Below, piece by piece: positions 8,323 through 16,009 of a stretch of 64,000 nt of DNA (within the stretch, counting starts at the first letter, position 1; each line of letters begins with the position of its first letter). Position numbers and translations under genes: made by a program. The notes under the pieces were generated by a model. It was given only the letters and a program-made list of their open reading frames with translations. It searched no databases and was not told the origin of the DNA. This stretch comes from an uncultured Collinsella sp. (GTDB lineage: Bacteria > Actinomycetota > Coriobacteriia > Coriobacteriales > Coriobacteriaceae). The stretch is from positions 1 through 64,000 of the forward strand of contig UQWG01000003.1 of NCBI GenBank assembly GCA_900544645.1, given 5' to 3'.

Positions 8323-9057
8323 CTACCTTCCCGCCGCCTTCAGCTTCAGCAGCAAGTCGCCCAGCTCGGGGCACTTGCTGGAAACGCGCGTCTGGGCTCG
8401 CTCGCCCATCCCCCACCGCTGGCGGACTTCCTGGGCGCGCGGGCTCACGCGGTAGTCCCCGTCCATCACCTGCTTGAGCAGCTTGGCGGTCACGCGCGCA
8501 TCGGCCAGGGCGCTGTGGGCGTGGCCCGTCGACTCGTCGAACTCGATGCCAAACCACGTTGCCGCGTCACTCAAAGAGACGCGCCCGTGGCTGCCCACGT
8601 CCATGATCGAGGTGTAAAACGCCTGCAGGTCGGCCCAGTCCGTAGGAAATGCGGCAAGGTCGATGTGCTTTGCCTGGCACTCGGTCAAAAGCCGTCGACG
8701 ATCCGCCCCGCTCCAACAAACCACCTGGGCGGAGTAGCGACCGATCCAATCGCTGAGCCTTTTGATCACCATGTAGAGTGGGTCGGCCATCGCGGTGTCC
8801 ACGGCCGATATCCCTGTAAGCTCGCGGACGGGAAACGCAACGCCTTCGGTAAAATCCGTCTGCACAAACTGCGAGAACTCGCCCATAACGTTGCCGTGGT
8901 AATCGAGCTTGACAGCGCCGACCTCGATAATCTCATTGCGCAGTCCACGGCGCTGGCGCTGCTTTGGCACCGGCGCAAACTCAAAGTCCAGCACAATCTG
9001 GCGCGCAAAGTTCGTCGTATCGATAGCCGAGATACCCGGCGTCTTTTCAGCTGACAC
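8323..9057 (-). CDS. DnaQ-like DEDDh 3'-5' exonuclease
   Basis: The product carries the exonuclease motifs in order: ExoI as IVLDFEFAP (Asp-x-Glu), a central ExoII-like region around CWSGADRRRLL, and ExoIII as HSALADARVTAKLL (His and Asp five residues apart), so it is of the DEDDh type. A GTG start (VSAEKTPGISAID) is chosen because GGAGAAAGG lies 8 nt upstream; the open frame extends 41 codons further with an upstream ATG but no ribosome site and atypical sequence. The length is 244 aa. It resembles stand-alone exonucleases annotated as sporulation inhibitor KapD-like or general 3'-5' exonucleases. The substrate is not predictable. It is convergent with the 411-aa gene and probably transcribed singly. 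Confidence 0.85.
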   Translation of the reverse strand: MSAEKTPGISAIDTTNFARQIVLDFEFAPVPKQRQRRGLRNEIIEVGAVKLDYHGNVMGEFSQFVQTDFTEGVAFPVRELTGISAVDTAMADPLYMVIKRLSDWIGRYSAQVVCWSGADRRRLLTECQAKHIDLAAFPTDWADLQAFYTSIMDVGSHGRVSLSDAATWFGIEFDESTGHAHSALADARVTAKLLKQVMDGDYRVSPRAQEVRQRWGMGERAQTRVSSKCPELGDLLLKLKAAGR

Positions 9058-9512
9058 GGTTAAGGCCTTTCTCCGTTGCTGGCCGCTTGCTACACAGGCG
9101 GCTACATTGCCGTAAGGATAGGCGCTCGTGCGTACATGAAAGCGGGACGCAATGCCATGCGCCGGGCGCACGCCATGCAAACGGCCCCAAGAGAGTCGCC
9201 CACTCTATTCAAATGGATGAAAAAGATTGAGGCCCGGTGACTTGAATCAGCGGTCATCCCGGACCCATCAGAGCTCGTAGAGCTCTTGGTTGCTTTGGTC
9301 TCGCTCTTCACGGCGCTTATCGAACTTTCCGAGGCACTCAAGCAGCATTCGAAGCATAACAAGTCGCTGCCATTAAGGCACTGACCTCTTGACCAAGCAA
9401 CGGCGCTGCCCAGCTATCACCCTTGGGCTGCCGTCAACTTTATTCTATCCGCGAGCATCTGGTTTACCAAATGGATTTTCGGTAAAGGAAGCACGGCACG
9501 CCCGCAAAACCA
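9058..9512. other. Intergenic region with short open-frame fragments
   Basis: This is 455 nt between the exonuclease gene start and the end of the DUF4143-type ATPase gene. On the + strand a 34-codon frame from ATG 9135 ends with LFKWMKKIEAR and TGA. Just after it a second open segment without a start codon (about 9252-9383) reads ELVELLVALVSLFTALIEL and ends KSLPLRH. Together they look like remnants of a small gene broken by stops, or a chance pair. No convincing ribosome site, promoter or terminator was seen. Confidence 0.35.
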
Positions 9513-10808
9513 CTACGCCCCAAGTGCCGCCATGGGAATCACCGCCACGCCGTCGTCACGTGTGTAGGCAATGCTCCCCTTTCCAACCACGACCGCCAAA
9601 AACGCCGGCGCGGCATTCTGGGCGGCAGGATTGGAGAGCACTTTCCTCTCCAGCGCCTTGAGATTTCTCGCTCCATCGCCTGCTTTCGCATCACTCAGCT
9701 TGACCTCGATGGCTCCCCAGCGCCCGTCGTGCTCAACGATCAGATCGACCTCAAGGCCCTTCTCATCTCGGAAATAATGGACACTGTTGTCGACACCGCC
9801 GTAGGTGGAAAGGAACACGCGCACGTCGCGCAGGACGAGATTCTCAAAGAGCATCCCCAGCGTTTGCATATCGCCAAGCAGCCGCTCAGGGGTAGCCCCC
9901 AGCAACGCCGCCGCAAGTGACGGGTCACAGAAGTAGCGCTTGGGGCGCACGCGAACGCGGGCCTTCGAGCGCATGGGCGGCTCCCATCCGCACAGGTCCT
10001 CGGTCAGCTTGAGCCTGTTGAAGAGGTCCAAGTACGCAGCGATGGTCCTCTCGTCGGGGCCCGCCTCACCGTACGAGGCGTCCTTTACGAGCGTCTTGTA
10101 CGTGACAGCCTGGCTCTCGTTCATGGCAAGAGCTCGCAAAAGGCCGTGTGCAAGCTCGGGCGACATGCCCTCGTCCAGCACGTTGACGTCGAGCACCGAG
10201 TGCACGTACTGGCTTGCCGTCTCTCGCGCAAGATCTTCCGAAAGCCCAAGATTTGCAGGCCAACCGCCCCTGCAGCACCAGCGGGCGACGTCATCCACCG
10301 TGCTCTCGCGACGCTGAGGGGCAAAATCCTCGCCCTTAAAGAGGCTTGCCAGTGACACGAGCGGCTCGCCGTCGCCCGACTCACACAGGGCCATGGGGCG
10401 CATTGACAGACGGGCGATCCTACCCGTGCCGGAATGACGAACATGGCTGCGCTCCTCGCTTTTGAGCGCGGTCGAGCCCGTGAGCAAAAGTGTCCCGCGT
10501 TCGTTGCCGCTCGCGTCCACGAAGCGCCGGGCGGCATCCCAAACCTCGGGCACCTCCTGCCATTCATCGACCAGGTGTGGCGCATCGCCGATGAGCGCCA
10601 GGCTTGGGTCGACCTCTGCCGCCGCACGCTGCGCAGGCTCATCGAGCCTGGAGACGCTCGCCGAGCGAGAGAGCGCCGTCCAGGTCTTGCCGCACCATTT
10701 GGGGCCGTTGATCTCCACACAGCCAAACGCCCGCATAAGGGTGTCGAGGCGCTCCTCTATGAGCCGGGGCCTATATCCCTTTTGGGTCAATCTCTTTGGT
10801 GCATCCAT
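9513..10808 (-). CDS. AAA-type ATPase with DUF4143 and PD-(D/E)xK-like C-terminus
   Basis: This 431-aa protein has Walker A GPKWCGKT (residues 35-42), a Walker B-like HLVDEWQEVP near residue 80 and a sensor-like LLLTGS. This is the AAA_14 arrangement typically joined to DUF4143. Near residues 350-370 it has a restriction-endonuclease-like signature: VDLIVEHDGRWGAIEVKLSD, that is Asp, then Glu-x-Lys. The family is widespread in bacteria and archaea, often in many copies and in variable regions, and has no firmly established role; the C-terminal fold suggests nucleic-acid action. The gene is isolated, with five 23-bp repeats just upstream of its start. All key residues are present, so it may be active. 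Confidence 0.9.
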   Translation of the reverse strand: MDAPKRLTQKGYRPRLIEERLDTLMRAFGCVEINGPKWCGKTWTALSRSASVSRLDEPAQRAAAEVDPSLALIGDAPHLVDEWQEVPEVWDAARRFVDASGNERGTLLLTGSTALKSEERSHVRHSGTGRIARLSMRPMALCESGDGEPLVSLASLFKGEDFAPQRRESTVDDVARWCCRGGWPANLGLSEDLARETASQYVHSVLDVNVLDEGMSPELAHGLLRALAMNESQAVTYKTLVKDASYGEAGPDERTIAAYLDLFNRLKLTEDLCGWEPPMRSKARVRVRPKRYFCDPSLAAALLGATPERLLGDMQTLGMLFENLVLRDVRVFLSTYGGVDNSVHYFRDEKGLEVDLIVEHDGRWGAIEVKLSDAKAGDGARNLKALERKVLSNPAAQNAAPAFLAVVVGKGSIAYTRDDGVAVIPMAALGA

Positions 10809-10844
10809 AGACGGCCGTCCCTCTCTATCACGCGATATGCGAAA

Positions 10845-10942
10845 TTACGCCATTCTCAATGCTGATTTTACGCTACTTTCAATGTAGTTTTTACGCCATG
10901 ACAGATGTAGTTTTTACGCCATTTTCATTGAAGGTTTTACGC
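10845..10942. repeat. Five direct repeats at an exact 23-bp period upstream of the ATPase gene
   Basis: TTACGC occurs at 10845, 10868, 10891, 10914 and 10937, exactly 23 bp apart. The wider unit, read on the + strand, approximates TAGTTTTTACGCCATT followed by a TCAATG-like end, with scattered substitutions. The first core lies 36 bp upstream of the ATPase start codon, so the array covers the region where that gene's promoter should be. Binding sites for an autoregulator, or a recognition array for the ATPase itself, are both possible. There is no cas gene and the unit is too short for CRISPR. Confidence 0.88.
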
Positions 10943-11005
10943 TTGGCATCCTTAGCGCGACCCATTCCGAGCATCACATCAGAGCGCGCTTGGTTATCTC
11001 CGCCC

Positions 11006-12385
11006 TCACATCTCGGCAAACGAGATCAGCTTGACGTCTCCCCTACTCTCCGCGGTATCCCGACATCCCTGCGTAAAGCCGTGCTTCGAGAAGATCGCAT
11101 AGCTTTTGTGCTGCCGCCTAAAGAGCTCGCTTCGGTACACGAGCTTTTCCAGAACATCCTCGCCTACCGGTTCATTGCGCCATTTGCACTCCGCAAACAG
11201 CGCAGCGCCCTCGCCATCGTCAACAATCAAGTCGATTTCTTCCTGCGTATGCGTGCGATTATCCGTCCCCCACCAGCGCCCAACGCTTGCCGGAACCACA
11301 TCGAGCTGGCCCGCGCGCGCGAGTTCGTACACGTATTGTCTGCATATAAGCTCAAAGACCGTACCCATGTAATCCGATACGTGCGGCTCAATGCGCTTAT
11401 ACGCCATCTCGGCCATATCGTTTTGAATCAGCCCGATGTTCTGCGGAACAAACTTGTACCAGAACCTAAACATCTGGTCGCTCAGCAGATACACGGCTCG
11501 CTTATTGCTCGTCTCGTTTAGGGGCAGCTCGCGCTCGACAATCCCAAGCGACGCCAGCTTATCCACATAGCTCTTTACATTGCTCGCAGGGATTCCCGTA
11601 GAGCTCGCAATCTCCGAGATCCTCGAGCGCCCCTGAGCAATTGCTTGCACGATCGCATCATATTGCTCGGGATTGCGGCACTCTTGCAATAGCAGGTTAC
11701 TCGGCTCCTCAAAGAGATAGCCCGTAGGAGTAAGAAAAAGACGTTTGATGTTGTCCTTGAGCGGTGCGACAGGATCGACTTTCTCGATATATGCAGGAAT
11801 GCCGCCCGTCATGCCGTAGCAAACCGCAGCGTCTTCGCGACTCATGCCCTGCCACAGGCCGAGGGTCGTCGTAAAATCGAGCGGCATGATCTTAAACTGG
11901 GCCGTACGCCTACCGCATAGCGGACTCTCGTAGCCCAGCACCTGCTCTTCCATGAACGAAAGCGACGACCCGCACAGGATAAGCATGAGCCTGGTCTCTT
12001 TGTACAGGTGATCAATCTTGTCTTGCAGCAACGAGCTGATCTCGGGATTCGATTGGGCGAGATAGGGATACTCGTCAATCACGACAATCAAACGTTCCGC
12101 GCGAGCCATGGTGGCCAATACATCGAACGCTTCGTCAAGACTACGAAACGACACGCCTGCAGCACCAACCGAGCCTGCAAGTATCGCCTGGCTAAAGCCA
12201 TGCAGGTTTGCCTCTGCATTGGTACGACGAGCTTGAAAGTAAATAGCCTTCTTGCCTTGGATGAACTCTGTGATAAGACGCGTTTTGCCCACGCGACGGC
12301 GGCCGTAAATCACAGGCATCTCAAAGGAGCCCGTGCCATACAGTCGATTGAGCTCGGACATTTCCGCTGTTCTTCCGATAAACAT
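11006..12385 (-). CDS. ATPase_2-type ATPase with DUF234 domain
   Basis: This 459-aa protein opens with Walker A GRRRVGKT (28-35) and has Walker B RLIVVIDEYPYL near residue 98 and a sensor LILCGSS, matching the ATPase_2 family. A winged-helix-like part follows (RSRISEIASSTGIPASNVKS, then YVDKLASLGIVERE, about residues 255-290), then a DUF234-type C-terminal region with EEIDLIVDD and ALFAECKWRN, a PD-(D/E)xK-like pair. Proteins of this design are multi-copy ATPases of unknown role. Its codon usage is less GC-biased than its neighbours, suggesting later acquisition. The upstream region carries a 25-bp near-perfect palindrome. It follows the DUF4143-type ATPase in the same direction but about 200 nt away, with its own control region. 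Confidence 0.88.
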   Translation of the reverse strand: MFIGRTAEMSELNRLYGTGSFEMPVIYGRRRVGKTRLITEFIQGKKAIYFQARRTNAEANLHGFSQAILAGSVGAAGVSFRSLDEAFDVLATMARAERLIVVIDEYPYLAQSNPEISSLLQDKIDHLYKETRLMLILCGSSLSFMEEQVLGYESPLCGRRTAQFKIMPLDFTTTLGLWQGMSREDAAVCYGMTGGIPAYIEKVDPVAPLKDNIKRLFLTPTGYLFEEPSNLLLQECRNPEQYDAIVQAIAQGRSRISEIASSTGIPASNVKSYVDKLASLGIVERELPLNETSNKRAVYLLSDQMFRFWYKFVPQNIGLIQNDMAEMAYKRIEPHVSDYMGTVFELICRQYVYELARAGQLDVVPASVGRWWGTDNRTHTQEEIDLIVDDGEGAALFAECKWRNEPVGEDVLEKLVYRSELFRRQHKSYAIFSKHGFTQGCRDTAESRGDVKLISFAEM

Positions 12386-12400
12386 AGGGCCATCCTTCCT

Positions 12401-12456
12401 TTACGTTATAGCTAGCTATATTATACCTTCCTATAATATGTCTAGCTATAACGTAA
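12401..12456. repeat. 25-bp inverted repeat upstream of the DUF234-type ATPase
   Basis: Two 25-bp arms (12401-12425 and 12432-12456) are complementary at 23 of 25 positions around a 6-nt centre. Each arm begins or ends with TTACGTTATAGCTAG and is AT-rich, unlike the surroundings. It ends 15 nt before the ATPase start codon and includes TATAAT-like hexamers, so it probably overlaps the promoter or the 5' end of the transcript. An operator for an autoregulator or a target for the ATPase product would fit. Confidence 0.85.
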
Positions 12457-12503
12457 TTCGACAAGCGGAGCACGAAAAGGGGAGGTACACCCCCGCACGT
12501 GGA

Positions 12504-12628
12504 CCGTTCCGGAAAATGTATCCCGTTCTGGAGCCAGAAACTGGGCCGTAGTTTCCGCCAAACATGCCATCCGGAAAGCGCGTCCCATTCCGAGTGGCAA
12601 TTCCGGGACGCAGTTTCCGCTCCAAACA
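12504..12628. repeat. Two diverged 62-bp tandem units
   Basis: The segments starting at 12504 and 12566 align at a 62-bp step. TCCGGAAA recurs at 12508 and 12570, AGTTTCCGC at 12550 and 12612, and CCAAACA near 12558 and 12622. Between the anchors the copies differ at many positions. The stretch is non-coding between the ATPase control region and the terminator of the purine operon. An open frame crosses it on the minus strand, but repetition and the lack of a ribosome site argue against a gene. Confidence 0.6.
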
Positions 12629-12631
12629 AAA

Positions 12632-12659
12632 GGCCCCGACTCGCGATGGAGCCGGGGCC
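12632..12659 (-). terminator. Terminator of the purine operon
   Basis: GGCCCCGACTC and GAGCCGGGGCC pair over 11 bp (one mismatch) around loop GCGATG. Read on the minus strand the hairpin is followed by TTTTGTTT, a standard intrinsic terminator, 70 nt after the xdhD-like stop codon. Confidence 0.85.
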
Positions 12660-12728
12660 AAAGGCGCAGCGTATGTAGTTGATGTTGAGCGCGAACAGCT
12701 CGTCAGCAATGGCCGTCCGCGCCCTACC

Positions 12729-15506
12729 CTACCCGCGGTTGCGGGCGCGGCTGTAGGGCGTATCCACCATGGGCAGATCCGGACGCAGCTTGCCGTCAAA
12801 TGCGCGATAGGCGTTCTGTACGGCGGGCGCCGTGGGAATCGTTGCGATCTCGCCGATGCCCTTGCCGCCGTATGCCACGGGCAGTAGCTCGTCCTTCTCC
12901 ACGTAGATGGCGTGGATATCCGGAATCTCGGGCGCACGGAACAGCCCGAGCGTGCCGTACCTTGCCTGGGGCACGCAGTCCTTGAGCGGCCAGTCCTCGG
13001 TAAGCGCATAGCCCATACCCATAAGCACACCGCCTTCGATCTGACCCTGGATGGAGATGGGGTTGACCACCTTGCCGGAATCGTGCGCGGCATAGACCTC
13101 GCTCACGCGACCGTCATCGTCCAGAATGACCACATGCGTGGTAAAGCCGTAGCAGATGTGGCTCTTGGGATTGGGAACGTCGGCGCCCAGCTTGTCGGTC
13201 GGCTCCAGGTACACGTAGCCAAACTCGCATCCCTCGAGCGCCTTGATGGCGGCCGCGGGATCCTGAGGATGCATACCCTGGCCGGCGACGAGCTCCTGCG
13301 TGTGCAGCTGATAGGCGCGACCGTCGTCGTACTCGATCTTGACGCCGTCGCCATGCGCATTCACGGGAGCGGCGGGCGCAGACTTGCCGGCCTCGATATC
13401 AAGCATGGCATCGCGCAGCAGGAAGGCGGCACCGCGCACGGCCTCGCCGGTCACGACCGTCTGACGTGAACCAGACGTGGTGCCGGAGTCGGGAGCGTTC
13501 TCGGTGGAGCACTCGCCGTTGGCAATGCAGCGAAGCGGCAGGCCGCATGCCTCGGCAACGTCCTGCAAAAAGACGGTGTTGCAGCCCTGGCCGATGTCGG
13601 ACGTGGCGGCATAGACCACAGCCACGCCGTCCTCGATGCGAATCTTGCAGCGGCCGGCATCGGGCAGGCCCACGCCCACGCCGGCGTTCTTCATGGCGCA
13701 GGCGATACCGGCGTGTCCGGGATGCGCATAGTAGGCATCCTTGACCTCGAGCAGCGTCTCTTTAAGCGCCGTGGAGCAGTCGGCAATCTGGCCGTTGGGC
13801 AAAACCTCGCCCGGCTCGATGGCGTTACGGTAGCGGATCTCCCACGGATCCAGGCCGACCTTCTCTGCCAGCAAGTCGATCAGGCTCTCGAGCGCAAACT
13901 CGGACTGGCAAACGCCAAAGCCGCGGTACGCGCCGGCGGGCGGGTTGTTGGTGTAGTAGCCATAACCGCGAATGTCGGTGTTCTGGTACTTGTAGGGGCC
14001 GACGGCATGCGTGCAGGCGCGCTCGAGCACCGGGCCGCACAGCGACGCGTAGGCGCCGGTGTCAAAGTTGATCTCGCAATCTAGGCCGGTAAAGTTGCCC
14101 TCGGCGTCGCAACCCAGCGTAAAGGTGCCGTCCATGGCGTGGCGCTTGGGATGGAACGCGAGCGACTCGGCGCGCGTGAGTTTGCACTTCACGGGACGCT
14201 GGAACTTATATGCGGCGAGCGCGGCCAGGTGCTGGATGGACACGTCCTCCTTGCCGCCAAAGCCGCCACCCACGAGCATGGTCTCGACGACCACGCGCTC
14301 GGGCTCGTTGTCCCAGCCAAACATGTGGGCACACTCTTTGCGCGTGTCGTAGGCACCCTGGTCGGTCGACTGCACCTTGACGCCGTTCTTATACGGGAAC
14401 GCCACGGCGCACTCGGGCTCCAAGAAGGCATGCTCGGTAAAGGGCGTGGTAAAGCGCTGCGTCACGGTGAATGCGCTCTCCGCCAGCGCCTTGGCGGCGT
14501 CGCCGCGCGTCACGTGACGGCTCTGACACACATTGTCCTTGAGCTCCACCGTGTTGCCAAAGGCAAAGAAGCTGTCGTGCAGGCGTGGGGCGTCGGCAGC
14601 CCTGGCCTCGACAATGTTGCGCACGGGCTCCAGCGGCTCGTAATCGATCTTTACGAGCTTCTTGGCCTTTTCGAGCGTCGCTTCGTCCTCGGCAACCACC
14701 AGCACGATAGCGTCACCCACGCAGCGGGTGATATCGCCCTGGGCGATCATGACGTCCCAGTCCTGGATAAGGTGGCCGACCTGGTTGACCGGCACGTCCT
14801 CGGCGCGCAGGATGCCCACCACGCCGGGCAGGGCCTCGGCCTTGGAAGTATCGATGGAGAGCACACGGGCGCGCGGGTACTTGGAGCGCACGGCGCTGGC
14901 ATAGGTCAGACCCGGCTGATCGAGCTCGTCGATGTCGTCGGGATACTTGCCCTCGCCGAGCACCTTCTTGCGCACGTCGATGCGGAAGGCGCGCTTGCCC
15001 ACGCCGTAGTCGTCGCCGCGCTCCAAATCCTCGTCGATCTGCTTTTCGCCACGGAGCACCGCAGCTGCCAGCGAAATGCCCTCGATAATCTTTTTGTAGC
15101 CGGTGCAGCGGCAGACATTGCCACGGATGGCGTACTTGATCTGCTCCTCGGTGGGCTCGGGGTCCTCGGCGATCAGCGCTGCACCCGCCATGACCATGCC
15201 GGGGATGCAAAAACCGCACTGCACGGCGCCCACGGCGCCAAAGGCGTACACAAAGGCCTCGCGCACGTCCTCGGGCAGGCCCTCGACGGTCACGATGTTA
15301 CGGCCGGCGGCAAGAGCAGTGGTCAGTACGCACGCCTTGACGGCCGCACCGTCCACATGGATGGTGCAGGTGCCGCAGGCGCCCTCGGAGCAGCCGTCCT
15401 TGGCGGAGTGAATGTGCAGGTCGTCGCGCAGATAGCGCAGCAGTGGTTTATTCTCCGTCGTCGTGTGCTCGACACCGTTAACGGTAAAAGTGAATTCCTG
15501 TGCCAT
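12729..15506 (-). CDS. xdhD: Selenium-dependent-type molybdenum hydroxylase (XdhD-like)
   Basis: This 925-aa fusion has an N-terminal [2Fe-2S] ferredoxin domain (Cys39, 44, 47, 59), a second helical [2Fe-2S] domain (Cys97, 100, 132, 134 in QCGFC and VCRCTGY) and a large molybdopterin domain. The last shows GGGFGGKED, AYRGFGVCQSEFALES and, near the C-terminus, GKGIGEIA with the expected active-site Glu. The FAD domain of classical xanthine dehydrogenase is absent, as in E. coli XdhD. In E. coli and purine-degrading anaerobes such genes sit beside ygfK and ssnA and are thought to hydroxylate purines using a labile selenium ligand. No in-frame TGA is present, so no selenocysteine. It is the last gene of a five-gene operon; electrons may pass to the neighbouring ferredoxin or YgfK. 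Confidence 0.92.
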   Translation of the reverse strand: MAQEFTFTVNGVEHTTTENKPLLRYLRDDLHIHSAKDGCSEGACGTCTIHVDGAAVKACVLTTALAAGRNIVTVEGLPEDVREAFVYAFGAVGAVQCGFCIPGMVMAGAALIAEDPEPTEEQIKYAIRGNVCRCTGYKKIIEGISLAAAVLRGEKQIDEDLERGDDYGVGKRAFRIDVRKKVLGEGKYPDDIDELDQPGLTYASAVRSKYPRARVLSIDTSKAEALPGVVGILRAEDVPVNQVGHLIQDWDVMIAQGDITRCVGDAIVLVVAEDEATLEKAKKLVKIDYEPLEPVRNIVEARAADAPRLHDSFFAFGNTVELKDNVCQSRHVTRGDAAKALAESAFTVTQRFTTPFTEHAFLEPECAVAFPYKNGVKVQSTDQGAYDTRKECAHMFGWDNEPERVVVETMLVGGGFGGKEDVSIQHLAALAAYKFQRPVKCKLTRAESLAFHPKRHAMDGTFTLGCDAEGNFTGLDCEINFDTGAYASLCGPVLERACTHAVGPYKYQNTDIRGYGYYTNNPPAGAYRGFGVCQSEFALESLIDLLAEKVGLDPWEIRYRNAIEPGEVLPNGQIADCSTALKETLLEVKDAYYAHPGHAGIACAMKNAGVGVGLPDAGRCKIRIEDGVAVVYAATSDIGQGCNTVFLQDVAEACGLPLRCIANGECSTENAPDSGTTSGSRQTVVTGEAVRGAAFLLRDAMLDIEAGKSAPAAPVNAHGDGVKIEYDDGRAYQLHTQELVAGQGMHPQDPAAAIKALEGCEFGYVYLEPTDKLGADVPNPKSHICYGFTTHVVILDDDGRVSEVYAAHDSGKVVNPISIQGQIEGGVLMGMGYALTEDWPLKDCVPQARYGTLGLFRAPEIPDIHAIYVEKDELLPVAYGGKGIGEIATIPTAPAVQNAYRAFDGKLRPDLPMVDTPYSRARNRG

Positions 15507-15518
15507 GGTGATTCCCTT

Positions 15519-15998
15519 CTACACGCCGGCGGCGATGCCGGTGCGGTCGTGGATGGCGCCATGCGGGCAGACGACGGCGCACATGCCGCACGACAGGCAG
15601 TCCACGCCGTCGATATGGGCGCAGTTGTCCTCGATGCGGATAGCGCCGGCAGGGCACTTTTTGGCGCACATACCGCAACCGATACAGCTCGTGTCGCAGA
15701 CCTTGCGCGCAATGGCACCCTTATCGGTGTTGTTGCAGCGCACCAGAATGTTCTGGTAGCCGGGGACGAAGGCAATCACGCGCTGCGGGCACGCCACGCC
15801 GCACAGGCCACAGCCCGTGCACTTGGAGCGGTCCACGCGGGCGATGCCATCGACCAGCGCAATGGCGCCGTGGGGGCAGGCCGTGACGCAGGCGCCACAG
15901 CCAATGCAGCCTTCGCTGCAGCGGGCATCGCCGCCTGCGGAGGCGCAACCGCTTCCGCAGGCAACGTAGGCCACGTTATGTTGAATGGATTTGGCCAT
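15519..15998 (-). CDS. Polyferredoxin with four 4Fe-4S motifs
   Basis: The 159-aa protein is built of Cys-rich motifs: CIGCGACVTACP, CTGCGLCGVACP, CIGCGMCAKKCP and CLSCGMCAVVCP, each able to bind one [4Fe-4S] cluster. Extra cysteines near the N-terminus (ACGSGC, DARCSEGC) could bind another. It resembles the C-terminal part of RnfB-like proteins. Lying between ygfK (11 nt) and xdhD (12 nt) in a tightly packed operon, it is most likely the electron carrier between the hydroxylase and the YgfK flavoprotein. No membrane segment is present. Confidence 0.88.
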   Translation of the reverse strand: MAKSIQHNVAYVACGSGCASAGGDARCSEGCIGCGACVTACPHGAIALVDGIARVDRSKCTGCGLCGVACPQRVIAFVPGYQNILVRCNNTDKGAIARKVCDTSCIGCGMCAKKCPAGAIRIEDNCAHIDGVDCLSCGMCAVVCPHGAIHDRTGIAAGV

Positions 15999-16009
15999 AA
16001 GAGACTCGC

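Noticed and set aside
12446..13093. Minus-strand open frame over the 62-bp repeats and the end of xdhD
   Set aside because: Overlaps a certain gene in another frame, crosses the operon terminator and contains repeat-derived peptide only.
12729..15506. Selenocysteine codon in the XdhD-like gene
   Set aside because: The frame has no internal TGA; selenium in this family is a labile cofactor ligand, not selenocysteine.
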